From the NCBI GenBank assembly GCA_963761985.1, contig CAVXIT010000007.1:67908-131907 (forward strand): a stretch of 64,000 nt of DNA. Reading direction: 5' to 3'. Below, in pieces: positions 24,103-33,893 of the stretch (position 1 is the stretch's first letter; each line of letters begins with the position of its first letter). Under the pieces are notes generated by a model. That model did no database searches. It was not told where the DNA came from and was given only the letters and a program-made list of their open reading frames with translations. The DNA comes from JACCTH01 sp963761985. GTDB lineage: Bacteria > Actinomycetota > Acidimicrobiia > Spongiisociales > ZC4RG35. The position numbers were made by a program, and so were the translations under genes.

Positions 24103-26472
24103 ATGCACCTAGCGGCACCCCCTTCCGGTACCCGCCGTTTCGTCCCCCTCATAGTCGGGCTGGGCTGTGCATTGGCAATCATCGCAGTGGTCAATCCCCG
24201 CCTCCTCCTCAACGCTACGACCCCCACTGGTGGTGACATGGCTGCCCATGTGGCCGTGCCGGCTTTCTTGCGCGACGTCCTCCTTCCGCAAGGGCGAATC
24301 CTCGGTTGGTCGCAGGATTGGTTCGCCGGCTATCCCGTCTTCTACTTCTACTTTCCGTTGCCTTCCCTCGTCATCGTGTTGCTCGATGTGCTCCTGCCCT
24401 ACGGCGTCGCTTTCAAACTCGCCACGATCGTTGGACTTCTTGCCACCCCTCCAGCCACCTACTACCTGGCCCGAAGCCTGCGACTCGGTCGCGCGGTGTC
24501 GACAGTGGCGGCAGCGGGTGGTGCCGTCTTCATCTTCATGGAGAGCTTCACCATCTATGGAGCCAACTTGCTCTCGACAATGGCGGGAGAGTTCTCTTTC
24601 TCCTGGTCCTTCGCCCTTTCGCTCTTCTATCTCGCATTTCTGATTCGCTCGATTCGCGACGATCCTCGCTTTGTTCCGGTGGCTGGCCTCTTTCTCGCCG
24701 GGGCGGTGCTGAGTCACATCATCACGATCATCGCCTTTATGGCTGCGAGCCTGACCGTTCTCATCTGGAAAGGGGCGCTCAAGCAGGCGCTCAAGGTTTG
24801 GGCCATCGGGTTTGGCATCGCGTCGTTCTGGATGGTCCCGCTGTTCGCCCGGCTCGGTTTTAGCTCCGACATGGCCTGGACTCCGTTGCGAAGCTGGGAA
24901 GAGTTGTTCCCGCTCGAGATGTGGCTGCTGCTTCCCGCCGCGATCGGCGGCGCGATTTGGGCAATGCGGCGGTCGAACCGGAGCCTTCCGTTGGTGGCTC
25001 TGACGTTGCTGCCGATCATCTACTACCCGCTGCCGTTCGCCCTGCCTGAACTGATCCCCGGAATCTTCAACGCTCGGTGGAAGCTCTGGAACGGTCGCCT
25101 TCTCCCTTTCTGGTACTTCGGCGCCACCTTCTTTGCCGCCATCGGGGTCGGAGCCTTTGCCATGTGGCTGGCGAAACGTTTCCCCGACCGGGTCTCAGGT
25201 CTTCTGCCCCGAATCCTCTTTTTGGCTGCGGGAACGGTGGCCGTGATCCTCCTTGCCCGGGAGGAAAACGTTCCCAATCCGGCGGTTTGGGCGGTCGGCA
25301 TCATCATCGCCGGCGCCTTGATGCTTTCGATGCTGTGGCTGCGACCTATCGACACCCGCTCCTTCATGGCGCTGAGCGCGGCCGGCCTGCTTGCTTTCGG
25401 GTCCCTCGCCGGCATCACCATCATGAACGGCTGGGCTCGCTGGAACTTCTCCGGATACGAAGGCAAGACCAAGTGGCCCGAATACGAGGCGCTGATGACA
25501 ACCGCCTCGAGCCTTGAGCCGGGGCGAATTCATTGGGAGTACGACAAGTCGATGAACGACTACGGCTCGCCGATGGCGCTGATGCTCTTCCCCTATTGGA
25601 CGGAGGAGGCGCTCGGGTCGACCGAAGGCCTCTTCTTCGAGTCCTCGCTCTCGACGCCATTCCACTTCCTCAACCAGGCCGAGATGAGCAAGGACCCATC
25701 GAGTCCCATCCCCGGCCTCGACTATCACCGTTTCGATTTCGACCGGGGCGTGCCCCACATGCAGCTCTTCGGCATCAACTACTACGTGAGCTACAACCCC
25801 GAGACGACCGAATTGGCGAATAGCCGGCCGGAGCTGACCGAGATCGCCAGCTCAGCACCGTTCACCTTTTACGAAGTGGCAGACGCCGACCTGGTGGAAG
25901 TCGCTTCCTACACGCCGTCGGTCTACGAAGGGCCCCACAACAGCCTGCCCGCCCGGCTGGGCGGGGTATTCGGGATCGGTCCTGGCGACGACCGGGCGAC
26001 CTTCGAGGAGTTCTCTCTCGAGTGGTACGGGCGGATGGACCTCCTCGATCGATGGATAACCACGGATGGCCCTGAGGAATGGCCGCGGGTGTCGTCGGTT
26101 GACGAGCTCGGAGCGGGTCCTCCACAGCGGATCACCGAAGCGCAAATCACCAATGTCGAGATGACCGACGATCGAATCTCATTCCGCACCGACGCCATCG
26201 GGGTGCCGCATTTGGTGAAGGTCTCCTACTTCCCCAACTGGCAGGCCACGGGTGCCGACGGTCCCTATCACGCCGGGCCCTCCTTCATGATTGTGGTTCC
26301 CACCACTTCGACCGTCACGCTCACCTTTGGCAATACGGCGGTCGAAAACATCGGGTGGATTCTGACCATCGGCGGGCTGGCCGCCGCCGGGTTCCTGCTG
26401 GTCAGGATCCGTGCGAACCCAAGCCGCTCGGTTCAGGCTGGCGCGCCCGACGCCGCGGAATCCGTCCGCTAA
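24103..26472 (+). CDS. large polytopic membrane protein, 6-pyruvoyl-tetrahydropterin synthase-related type
   Basis: A 789-residue protein with about 12 helices in the first 450 residues and a large exported domain before a final helix (NIGWILTIGGLAAAGFLLVRI). Early features such as GGDMAAHVAVPAFLRD, GWSQDWFAGYPVFYFYFPLP and LLATPPATYYLARSL resemble the integral-membrane PTPS-related / GT-C-like family found in actinobacterial and archaeal envelope clusters. A glycosyltransferase-type role with a lipid-linked sugar donor is plausible, not shown. Its 3' end overlaps the convergent glycosyltransferase gene by 71 bases. Confidence 0.7.
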   Translation: MHLAAPPSGTRRFVPLIVGLGCALAIIAVVNPRLLLNATTPTGGDMAAHVAVPAFLRDVLLPQGRILGWSQDWFAGYPVFYFYFPLPSLVIVLLDVLLPYGVAFKLATIVGLLATPPATYYLARSLRLGRAVSTVAAAGGAVFIFMESFTIYGANLLSTMAGEFSFSWSFALSLFYLAFLIRSIRDDPRFVPVAGLFLAGAVLSHIITIIAFMAASLTVLIWKGALKQALKVWAIGFGIASFWMVPLFARLGFSSDMAWTPLRSWEELFPLEMWLLLPAAIGGAIWAMRRSNRSLPLVALTLLPIIYYPLPFALPELIPGIFNARWKLWNGRLLPFWYFGATFFAAIGVGAFAMWLAKRFPDRVSGLLPRILFLAAGTVAVILLAREENVPNPAVWAVGIIIAGALMLSMLWLRPIDTRSFMALSAAGLLAFGSLAGITIMNGWARWNFSGYEGKTKWPEYEALMTTASSLEPGRIHWEYDKSMNDYGSPMALMLFPYWTEEALGSTEGLFFESSLSTPFHFLNQAEMSKDPSSPIPGLDYHRFDFDRGVPHMQLFGINYYVSYNPETTELANSRPELTEIASSAPFTFYEVADADLVEVASYTPSVYEGPHNSLPARLGGVFGIGPGDDRATFEEFSLEWYGRMDLLDRWITTDGPEEWPRVSSVDELGAGPPQRITEAQITNVEMTDDRISFRTDAIGVPHLVKVSYFPNWQATGADGPYHAGPSFMIVVPTTSTVTLTFGNTAVENIGWILTIGGLAAAGFLLVRIRANPSRSVQAGAPDAAESVR

Positions 26473-27181
26473 GCGTCCACCACAACAGCCGCAAAGTATC
26501 CCGACCGAGCTGCCACATCATCGCCGCCCGCACCGGAGCTTGCGAAGCGGTTGGCCCCAACTCCACCGGCATCTCCTTGATCCGAAAGCCCGCCCGATGG
26601 GCGCGGATCAGCATCTCGAGGTCGTAGGCGTAGCCATGGATCCGCATCTGGGGAAGGACCTTGTCGATGATCGAGCGCCGGAGAATCTTCAGACCGGTTT
26701 GCGTCTCGCGCACGGGAAGGCGAAACAGCCCCACCGTCGACAGGGCAAAGATCCGGCTGAGGACTCGGCGCACCAGCGGGTAGCGGCCCTCGCCCATGGC
26801 GGAGCGCTTGGCCCCGACCAGCATGTCGATCTCGCTCATGTGTTCGAGGAGTGCCGGGACTTGCTCGGGAGGCAGGTCGAGGTCGGCGTCAAGGAAAACG
26901 ACCAGTTCCGCCGATGTGGCCCGAGCACCCGTGAAAAGCGCTTCGCCTTTTCCCCGGTTCACCTCATGGCGAAGGACCCGGACCACTCCACCCGACCCGG
27001 CGGCGGCCCTTTGGCACTCGAGCAGCGTGTTGTCCGCGCTGCCGTCGTCGACAACCACAATTTCGACGGGCCCCAATCCCGTCAGGACGTCCGTGACCCG
27101 CTCGATGTTGGTGGCGATCACCTTCCCCAGGTTCCAGGCCGGCAGGACAACGGCGAGATCGGGTCGAGAGGGCGCGGCCAT
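26402..27181 (-). CDS. dolichyl-phosphate-type GT2 glycosyltransferase
   Basis: About 259 residues from ATG at 27181. GT2 motifs: LAVVLPAWN, EIVVVDDGSADNT, NRGKGEAL, the metal site VVFLDADLDLPP, and ETQTGLKILRR near the acceptor side. Similar to polyprenyl-phosphate glucosyl/mannosyltransferases (DPG/DPM synthase type) that charge a lipid carrier for GT-C enzymes, which fits the large membrane protein next door. The ORF is open to 27235, but that start would approach the divergent manB start too closely. Confidence 0.85.
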   Translation of the reverse strand: MAAPSRPDLAVVLPAWNLGKVIATNIERVTDVLTGLGPVEIVVVDDGSADNTLLECQRAAAGSGGVVRVLRHEVNRGKGEALFTGARATSAELVVFLDADLDLPPEQVPALLEHMSEIDMLVGAKRSAMGEGRYPLVRRVLSRIFALSTVGLFRLPVRETQTGLKILRRSIIDKVLPQMRIHGYAYDLEMLIRAHRAGFRIKEMPVELGPTASQAPVRAAMMWQLGRDTLRLLWWTLSGRIPRRRARQPEPSGLGSHGS

Positions 27182-27250
27182 GAACGGCGTGGAGTGTAAG
27201 GGTCGAAGCCATACAATCCCCGGCGATCCCGACAAGCCGGAAAGGGCGAG

Positions 27251-28595
27251 ATGAGCGGAGTTTTCAAGGCCTATGACATCAGAGGACGAACCGACAACGG
27301 TGAGCTCACCCCCGACCTCGCCCGTTCGGTCGGCGCCGCTTTTGTCGACCTGACCGGCGCCGAACAGATCGCGGTCGGGTGGGATTGTCGGGCGTCCTCA
27401 CCGGCGATGTCGGAGGCGATGATCGCCGGCATCACCGGCCAGGGAGCGTCGGTACTTTCGCTGGGAGAGGTTGCGACCGACGTCGTCTACTACGTCTCAG
27501 GCAGCCGCTCGGTCCCCGGAGTGATGATCACGGCCTCGCACAATCCCGCCGAATACAACGGCATCAAGCTTTGCCGGGCCGGAGCGGCGCCGGTGGGAGA
27601 GGACACCGGTCTTGCCGAGATCGAGAAGATGGTCGCCGATCCCATGGCCGAGGTCACTGACAAGGGCTCGGTCGAAAACCTCGATGCGACTAAGGGATAC
27701 ATCGAACATCTGCTCGGGATCGTCGACGAAGGGGCAATGTCGTCGCTTCGAGTGGCGGTCGACGGTGGGAATGGGATGGCGGGGGCCGTGATCGAGGAAG
27801 TCTTTGCGCGCATTCCCCCCACCATCATCGGTCTCTATCTCGAACCCGATGGCACTTTTCCCAATCATCCTGCCGACCCGCTCCAGCCCGAGAACCTGGT
27901 CGATCTCATCGCGCTCGTGAAGGCGGAGAGCGCGAACCTGGGGGTGGCTTTTGACGGCGACGCCGATCGCGCGTTTTTCATCGACGATTTAGGCGAGCCG
28001 CTCTCCGGCAGCACCACCACGGCGTTGATCGCCCGGTGGTTCCTTGCCCGCCAGCCCGGCGCCACGATCGTCCACAACCTCATCACCTCCAGAGCCGTGC
28101 CCGAGACCGTGAGCCTCGCTTGGTGGCAAACCGATCCGGACGCGCGTTGGTCACTCTTTTATCAAACAAGTGATGGCAGAAACCGGAGCTGTCTTTGGTG
28201 GCGAGCACTCCGGCCACTACTACTTCGCCGCCAACTTCCGCGCCGACTCCGGCATGCTGGCGATGCTGGTGCTGCTCCAGGTTCTCTCCGAGTCGGGGAA
28301 GAAGTTGTCGGAGATTCGGACCGAGGTTGAGCCGTACTCGGCCTCCGGCGAGATCAACATTCGCGTCGACGATCAGAAGGCCGCGATCGAACGGGTCGAG
28401 GAGGCGTTTGCCGACGCCGAGCTCGACGAGCTTGATGGACTGACCGTGTCGTGGCCCGATCGTTGGTTCAATTTGCGAGCATCGAACACCGAGCCGTTGC
28501 TGCGTCTCAACGTCGAAGGACCGGACGACAAGTCGGTCGAAGAGCTCAGCGAGAAGGTCCAAGCCGTGATTGGAGGCGACAGTGCCTCTCATTGA
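27251..28595 (+). CDS. manB: phosphomannomutase/phosphoglucomutase (one frame break)
   Basis: A four-domain alpha-D-phosphohexomutase of about 447 residues. Catalytic phosphoserine loop MITASHNPAEYNG, metal site AFDGDADRAFF, sugar loop FGGEHSGHYYF and phosphate loop LRASNTEPLLR are all present. It interconverts mannose-6-P or glucose-6-P with the 1-phosphates for nucleotide-sugar synthesis. A single-base change near 28110 separates VPETV from the continuation SLGGKPIRTRVGHSF; both halves are otherwise perfect. The neighbours (Trm112-like, sugar isomerase, ahcY) match actinobacterial order. Confidence 0.9.
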
Positions 28596-28780
28596 CCCGG
28601 TGCTTGCTTCGATCCTTGTCTGCCCGGTTGATCACGGCGACCTCTCCGAGGACGAGGCACGATCCCGGCTCGTCTGCGCGGTCTGCGGCCGGGCGTACCC
28701 GGTAACCGACGGGATACCGATCATGCTCATCGAGGAGGCCGAGCTCCCGGTCGACCCGCAAGGATCCCGATGGCGGCTGA
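28582..28780 (+). CDS. Trm112-like small protein
   Basis: GTG at 28582 starts LIDPVLASILVCPVDHG, then RLVCAVCGRAYPVTDGIP and IMLIEEAE. This is the standard Trm112 family layout, a four-cysteine zinc-binding partner of methyltransferases, about 60 residues. In the given sequence the frame stays open to 28944, overlapping the next gene by 175 bases, which is unlikely. A +1 frame would stop at the TGA near 28778. The end I give is an estimate that assumes one indel after codon 55. Confidence 0.6.
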
Positions 28781-29759
28781 GGAAATGGAAAAGCTCATCG
28801 CCGGTCTCGGGGGACAACTGCGTTGGGCTGCCGAGGTTGATGCCCCCGACCCGCTCCCGGTCCCGGACGGGTTGGTTGTGGCCGGGATGGGCGGCTCGGG
28901 CATCTCGGGCGACCTGGTCTCGGTGCTGGCTGCGGTGCCCGTGACGGTCCACAAGACTTACGGGTTGCCGGCCTGGGCGGCGAACCGGCCGCCGGCCGTG
29001 GTCGCCCTCTCCTACAGCGGCAACACCGAGGAGACCCTGAGCGCGGTCGAGGCTGCGACCGGCCTTGGGATAACTCCCGGTGTGGTCACCTCGGGAGGAA
29101 AACTCGGCGAGATGGCCGAGGCCAACGGCTGGTCGATGATCAAGGTCCCTCCGGGATTGCCGCCGCGGGCCGCCCTCGGCTACATGCTCGGCTCTCTATT
29201 GCGGCTGGTCGAGGATGCGGTCGATCTCAAACCCGGCGATCTGGCGGCGGCAGCGGACCTGGTCGATCAAATCACCGGCGGGCTGGGGCATGACCTCGCT
29301 GCCGACCTCGCCGCCGGCCTGCGCGAGCGGATCGCGATCATCTACGGATCGGGGTTAACCGCTCCGGTGGCGCAGCGTTGGAAGACCCAGATCAACGAAA
29401 ACGCCAAATGGCCGGCGTGGTGGAGCGCCATGCCAGAGCTCGATCACAACGAGATCGTCTCTTGGTCCTCGTTGTCGGCGGTGACGAGCCGCCACGTCGG
29501 AATCATCAGCCTCCGCGACGACTCCGAAAGCCCCCGGATCGAAGCGCGCTACACCCACACCTCCCGGCTCACCGAGGACCATGTGCCCTGGGTCGGGGAA
29601 GTTTGGTCGCAGGGGGTCAGCCGCCTCGAGCGGATCATGAGCCTCTGCGCCATGGGAGACTTGGTCTCACTCGAGTTGGCCACGGCCGGAGAGATCGATC
29701 CGATGGCGATACCCGAGCTCGAATCGCTGAAACAACTACTCGCTAAGGAGCCGCATTGA
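28770..29759 (+). CDS. SIS-domain glucose-6-phosphate/mannose-6-phosphate isomerase (bifunctional PGI/PMI family)
   Basis: A 329-residue protein with a SIS domain (LVVAGMGGSGISGDL, VALSYSGNTEETLSAVE) and the C-terminal PGI/PMI half with PELDHNEIVSW. Archaeal and actinobacterial members isomerise fructose-6-P with glucose-6-P and mannose-6-P. In mycobacteria the equivalent gene (Rv3256c, TobH-like) also sits by manB. It would feed the mutase just upstream. Confidence 0.85.
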   Translation: MAAEEMEKLIAGLGGQLRWAAEVDAPDPLPVPDGLVVAGMGGSGISGDLVSVLAAVPVTVHKTYGLPAWAANRPPAVVALSYSGNTEETLSAVEAATGLGITPGVVTSGGKLGEMAEANGWSMIKVPPGLPPRAALGYMLGSLLRLVEDAVDLKPGDLAAAADLVDQITGGLGHDLAADLAAGLRERIAIIYGSGLTAPVAQRWKTQINENAKWPAWWSAMPELDHNEIVSWSSLSAVTSRHVGIISLRDDSESPRIEARYTHTSRLTEDHVPWVGEVWSQGVSRLERIMSLCAMGDLVSLELATAGEIDPMAIPELESLKQLLAKEPH

Positions 29760-31003
29760 AATACGATATCGCCGACCCGAGCCTGGCCGAAGGCGGTGCC
29801 AGACGCATCGAGTGGGCCGGTCGCCGGATGCCAGTGCTCGCCTCGATCCGCGAGCGATTCGAAAAGGAACAGCCACTGGCGGGAAAGACGGTGGTGGCTT
29901 GCCTCCATGTCACTGCGGAGACGGCCAACCTGATGCAGGTCCTCCGTGCCGGTGGTGCGACCGTCGCGCTCTGCGCGTCCAATCCGCTTTCGACCCAAGA
30001 CGACGTGGCGGCGGCGCTCGTCGCCGACGACATCCCGGTTTTCGCCATTCGGGGCGAGGATGGCGACACCTACTACGCGCATCTCGAGGCAGTACTCGAC
30101 ATGCAGCCGGATGTGACGATGGACGACGGTGCCGATCTCGCGACCCTCTTGCATACCAAGCGCACCGAGCTCAACCCGATCGGCTCGACCGAAGAAACGA
30201 CGACTGGCGTCATCCGCCTCAAGGCGATGGCGGCCGACGGCACGCTCAGACTTCCAGTCGTGGCTGTCAACGACTCCGATACCAAGCATCTATTTGACAA
30301 TCGCTACGGCACCGGGCAATCGGCGATGGACGGGATCATTCGCGCCACCAACATGCTTATGGCCGGCGCCACCGTGGCGGTTATCGGCTACGGCAATTGC
30401 GGTCGCGGCGTTGCCACCCGGGCGGAAGGCATGGGAGCCAAAGTGGCGGTGGTCGAGGTCGACCCGGTACGGGCGCTGTCGGCGGCGATGGACGGGCACC
30501 AGGTGCTGACTGCTGACGATGCCTCGCGGATCGCCGATGTCTTCATCACGGTTACGGGCAACAAGCACGTCCTGCGTCGCCAGCATTTCGATCTGATGAA
30601 GGATGGGGCAATCGTCGCCAACGCCGGGCACTTCGATGTCGAGATCGATCTGGAGGTCCTGGGTGAGATGGCCCGCGATCGCCGCCCGGTCCGCAACAAC
30701 CTGGAGGAGTACGAGTTGGCGGACGGCCGCCGGATCCTCGTGGTGGCCGAAGGGCGCCTGGTAAACCTCGGAGCCGCTGAAGGCCATCCTGCCGACGTGA
30801 TGGACATGTCTTTCGCCAACCAGGCGCTGGCGGCTGAGTGGCTCACCGAGCGCGCCGGGCAGCTCGAACCGGGCATCTACACGCTCCCGGTCGAACTCGA
30901 TCAAGAAGTGGCGCGGATCAAGCTTGATGCGATGGGAGCCGGCCTCGAGGAGTTAACCGAGGAGCAGAAGGCCTATCTCACCGGCTGGCGCGAAGGAACC
31001 TGA
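29756..31003 (+). CDS. ahcY: adenosylhomocysteinase
   Basis: A 415-residue S-adenosylhomocysteine hydrolase of the short type. Motifs: HVTAETANLMQVL, GSTEETTTGVIRL, NDSDTKHLFDNRYGTGQSA, the NAD-binding GYGNCGRGVATRAEGMGA and a final KLDAMGAGLEELTEEQKAYL. It splits SAH to adenosine and homocysteine, recycling the product of methyltransferases. The TTG start at 29756 overlaps the upstream stop, so it is coupled to the isomerase gene. A palindromic element follows its stop. Confidence 0.92.
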   Translation: MKYDIADPSLAEGGARRIEWAGRRMPVLASIRERFEKEQPLAGKTVVACLHVTAETANLMQVLRAGGATVALCASNPLSTQDDVAAALVADDIPVFAIRGEDGDTYYAHLEAVLDMQPDVTMDDGADLATLLHTKRTELNPIGSTEETTTGVIRLKAMAADGTLRLPVVAVNDSDTKHLFDNRYGTGQSAMDGIIRATNMLMAGATVAVIGYGNCGRGVATRAEGMGAKVAVVEVDPVRALSAAMDGHQVLTADDASRIADVFITVTGNKHVLRRQHFDLMKDGAIVANAGHFDVEIDLEVLGEMARDRRPVRNNLEEYELADGRRILVVAEGRLVNLGAAEGHPADVMDMSFANQALAAEWLTERAGQLEPGIYTLPVELDQEVARIKLDAMGAGLEELTEEQKAYLTGWREGT

Positions 31004-31046
31004 GCCGAAGACCAGAAGACCAGAAGACCGCGAGATCTGAAACCCC

Positions 31047-31290
31047 GTTTCCGTCTCTCCCCCCGGAGGGGGGAGTACCGCCGCAGGCGGGGAGGGGGGC
31101 GTTTTCTCCGACGCGAAAACTTACTGTGGCCGACGTCCCGCCTTGAGCTCCGCCTCCTAGCAACTGTTCGTCCAGCCGCAACGTCTTTGGCGATCGCGTT
31201 TCGTTTAGAGGTAAGGCCCCCCTCCCCTCCGCTTCGCTCCGGGACTCCCCCCTCCGGGGGGAGAAACAAAACTCCCCTTCCGGGGGGAGA
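31047..31290. repeat. GC-rich palindromic intergenic element, copy 2
   Basis: Same architecture as at 7.1 kb: left end TCTCCCCCCGGAGGGGGGAG, GCCGCAGGCGG hairpin and GGAGGGGGGCG; a core of about 100 bases; right end GCCCCCCTCCCC, CGCTTCGCTCCG and CTCCCCCCTCCGGGGGG, then AGAAAC. An extra partial hairpin CTCCCCTTCCGGGGGGAG follows at about 31271-31288. A short AGACC-AGA tandem (31012-31032) precedes it. Fills the gap after ahcY. Confidence 0.8.
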
Positions 31291-31313
31291 AAAGGAACGG
31301 GGAAAAACGCTTT

Positions 31314-31577
31314 TTAGGCCAGGGACCAGCAGGGGTCGTATTCGCAGCCGAGCTCGAACGGCGGAAAAGTTTGCGGGATCGCCAGCGCCAGCACCACCGT
31401 GACTATCGCAAGCACGAGAAGAGCGGTTAAGTCCGTTTTTCGCGAAGATTGGTGGGTGAAGGCATTGAGGTCAGAGCAGACCTTGTACGAAACCAGGGTG
31501 ATCGCGACCAGATAGAGGACCGTCACTGTGCCCTGCCCCGAGCCCACATAGGGCGATCTTAGAGCTGCGACTCCCAT
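31314..31577 (-). CDS. small two-helix membrane protein, hypothetical
   Basis: An 87-codon ORF with two hydrophobic stretches (VLYLVAITLVSYKVC and LTALLVLAIVTVVLALAIP) separated by a polar loop. It overlaps the end of the P450 gene by 19 bases and could be translated with it. No family recognised. Confidence 0.45.
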   Translation of the reverse strand: MGVAALRSPYVGSGQGTVTVLYLVAITLVSYKVCSDLNAFTHQSSRKTDLTALLVLAIVTVVLALAIPQTFPPFELGCEYDPCWSLA

Positions 31578-32743
31578 ACAGCGGGAACGGAACGCGGCTT
31601 GCGGAACACCAGGCCGGTCGGTCCGTCGACTTCCTGGGCCAGGCGCAGTCCCGGCCAGTGGTCGAGGGCCGCGTCGAGGGCCGCCAGAGTTTCAAGCTTG
31701 GCGAGATGGATGCCAATGCACGCATGCGGACCTTGCGCGAACGCAAGATGGGTTCGGGCGTTGGCGCGATGAATGTCGAATCGGTCGGGATCGACAAAGA
31801 CGTCCGGATCGCGATTCGCGGCTGTCAAAGAAACGATCACCAGGTCACCCCGGTTGATCTCTGCCTCGGCCAACTGCACATCCCTTGTCGCGTAACGGTC
31901 GACGCGCCCTGCCGCCGGCTCCAACCGAAGCGATTCCTCCATCGCTTGACGACCAAGCGACCGATCTTCGTTGATCATTTGCAGCTGTTCGGGATGGGTG
32001 AGCAGGTGCCAGAAGAGGCTCGTTGTCATTCCCTCGCTGGTCTCTATGCCACCGAACATCATCACGGCGGCGTTCGAGACCACCTCTTGCTCACCCAGCT
32101 GCCCACTCACTTCGGTCAGAAGCCCGTGCTGCCGGGTAGTGCTTTCCCGAACTGCGCGCCCGAGATCGCCCATTGCCTCGTGGCCAGCTCCACTGACGTC
32201 TTGACCGGCTGAGATTCGATCGACGTCAGCCACGATCCGCTCGTACCAGCCGAGAACCGTGTCGACGTCCTCATCGGCTAGATCGAGGGCTGCACTCACC
32301 ACCGCGACTGCCAGAGGACCTGCCAGCTCGCGACGGATTTCGGCGCGGCCGCCCTCCGCCAGGCGTTCGGTGAGGCGTCGCGCCTCTTGATTTACCCGAT
32401 CAACGAACCGCTCCTTGACTTTGGCATGAACAAGTGCGGCCGCGAAAGGATCTCGATGGCGTCGATGCTCCTCCCCGTCGAGAGACAACATGCTCGGGCC
32501 GACCACCTGCGCGGTAGAGAAGCGAGGGTCATCAACCGTGTACGTCTGTGCGTCACGCATGACTTCAACGCAGAGGTCGCGCCGGGTCACCAACCACCCG
32601 TCGAGAGCCGGAACCCAACTCACCGGCTCCTCGACGCGCAGTGCCGCCAGATGCGGATAAGGGTCACCTGTCAGCTGTTCAAGTGTGATGGCCGCGCCGA
32701 GCGGGAATGCCATGAAGCCAATCTTGTCACACCGTTCCGTCAT
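31559..32743 (-). CDS. cytochrome P450
   Basis: About 394 residues from ATG at 32743 (an ATG at 32716 would give 385). Bacterial soluble P450 features: I-helix MMFGGIETSEGM, K-helix EESLR, meander VDPDRFDIHRAN and the heme loop FAQGPHACIGIHLAK with the Cys ligand near residue 342. It inserts oxygen into an unknown substrate using ferredoxin and a reductase not seen here. The I-helix has Gly-Gly-x-Glu-Thr instead of the more common AGxDT. Divergent from comF with almost no space between starts. Confidence 0.9.
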   Translation of the reverse strand: MTERCDKIGFMAFPLGAAITLEQLTGDPYPHLAALRVEEPVSWVPALDGWLVTRRDLCVEVMRDAQTYTVDDPRFSTAQVVGPSMLSLDGEEHRRHRDPFAAALVHAKVKERFVDRVNQEARRLTERLAEGGRAEIRRELAGPLAVAVVSAALDLADEDVDTVLGWYERIVADVDRISAGQDVSGAGHEAMGDLGRAVRESTTRQHGLLTEVSGQLGEQEVVSNAAVMMFGGIETSEGMTTSLFWHLLTHPEQLQMINEDRSLGRQAMEESLRLEPAAGRVDRYATRDVQLAEAEINRGDLVIVSLTAANRDPDVFVDPDRFDIHRANARTHLAFAQGPHACIGIHLAKLETLAALDAALDHWPGLRLAQEVDGPTGLVFRKPRSVPAVWESQL

Positions 32744-32752
32744 GGTGAACCG

Positions 32753-33316
32753 ATGCTTTGTGTGGGCTGCGGGAGGTGGGGCGATGACCTCTGTCGCGCC
32801 TGCCGACAAAATCTGGTGGAAGCGCCCGACCGTTTGCTCGCCTCTGGATTGCGGGTTCGCTCGTGCTTCGAGCACACGGGCGTCGCCAAAACAGTTGTGC
32901 ACGCCTTCAAATATCAGGGATGCGACCGCGCAGGCTGGCTGTTAGCTCGAGCCCTCGCCTGCCTGCTGCCACCGACTGGCACTCTGGTGCCGCTACCTCG
33001 CGCGAGCTGGCGCACCGTCACCTACGGAGTCGACCCTGCTCGCGAACTTGCCAAAAAGGTTTCGGCGCTGACCGGCCGACAGACTTGGATGGGTTTGCAG
33101 CCTCCATTGCACAGCTCCGCCCAAGCCGGACGGCAACGAACCGAACGTGACCCTCCGGCGTTTACGTTCAGCGAGGAGCCTCCCACCGACTTGATCCTGA
33201 TCGACGATGTTGTCACGACTGGCCGAACCCTGATGAGCGCCCAACGTTCGCTCGGCCAGGGCGAGCGTCCAAAACCGGTTCTTTTGGCCCTGTCCGCCAC
33301 AGCCACCAGTGACTAG
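32753..33316 (+). CDS. comF: ComF family phosphoribosyltransferase-like protein
   Basis: About 187 residues: N-terminal zinc knuckles MLCVGCG and DLCRACRQN, then the PRTase core ending in the PRPP loop LILIDDVVTTGRTL. ComF proteins take part in DNA uptake in naturally competent bacteria, with uncertain role elsewhere. ATG at 32753 begins right at the zinc motif; the long open frame upstream is antisense to the P450 gene. Followed by hpf, as in mycobacteria. Confidence 0.85.
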   Translation: MLCVGCGRWGDDLCRACRQNLVEAPDRLLASGLRVRSCFEHTGVAKTVVHAFKYQGCDRAGWLLARALACLLPPTGTLVPLPRASWRTVTYGVDPARELAKKVSALTGRQTWMGLQPPLHSSAQAGRQRTERDPPAFTFSEEPPTDLILIDDVVTTGRTLMSAQRSLGQGERPKPVLLALSATATSD

Positions 33317-33356
33317 TCTTTTCTGGGGAGTGCCGATAGTCCAAGTGAGGGAGTGA

Positions 33357-33893
33357 ATGGAAGTTCGTGTTCACACGCGTAACACCAGCATCGACGATCG
33401 GGTCAGGGAACTAGCCGCCGAAAAGCTCGGCCACGCCGCGCGGGTGTTCGAAAGCCAGGTAGCCGACATAGATGTCGAGTTCTCCGAGGAGCACAACCCC
33501 CGCCTGGCAGCCGAGCGCTACCGCCTCGAGGTCACTACGGCCGCAGCTGGCAAGGTCATCCGGGTGGTTTCAACTGCCGCCTCGGCCGAAACCGCCGTTG
33601 ACCAGGCCGTGGACCGCCTCAACCTCCAACTACGCCGTCTTAAAGGGAAATTGATCGAAAAACACCGGAAACACGCCGTCCATGACGGGTTGGTCGAGCC
33701 TCCCTCAGAACCCACGAACGAGATTGTTCGTATCAAGCAATTCGTTATGAAGCCGATGACCGTAGAGGAAGCAGTGCTGCAAATGGAGTTGCTTGGTCAT
33801 GACTTTTTCTTCTTTCACAACGACGGCACCCAGCGCCAGAGCGTGCTGTATCGCCGTCGGGACGGTCAATTGGGTTTGATCGAATCAGCGTGA
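33357..33893 (+). CDS. hpf: ribosome hibernation promoting factor, long form
   Basis: A 178-residue long-form HPF. The N-terminal RaiA-like domain (VRVHTRNTSIDDRVRELAAEK shortened here to its start VHTRNTSIDD, then VDQAVDRLNLQLRRLKGKL) binds the ribosomal decoding channel. The C-terminal domain (VRIKQFVMKPMTVEEAV, MELLGHDFFFFHN) drives dimerisation of 70S into 100S particles. GAGGGAG precedes the ATG closely. The stop overlaps the following response-regulator start (GTGA), an unusual coupling. Confidence 0.9.
   Translation: MEVRVHTRNTSIDDRVRELAAEKLGHAARVFESQVADIDVEFSEEHNPRLAAERYRLEVTTAAAGKVIRVVSTAASAETAVDQAVDRLNLQLRRLKGKLIEKHRKHAVHDGLVEPPSEPTNEIVRIKQFVMKPMTVEEAVLQMELLGHDFFFFHNDGTQRQSVLYRRRDGQLGLIESA

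Noticed and set aside
32387..32752. N-terminal extension of ComF
   Set aside because: The extra 122 codons are antisense to the P450 gene; the ComF zinc motif begins at the ATG at 32753.
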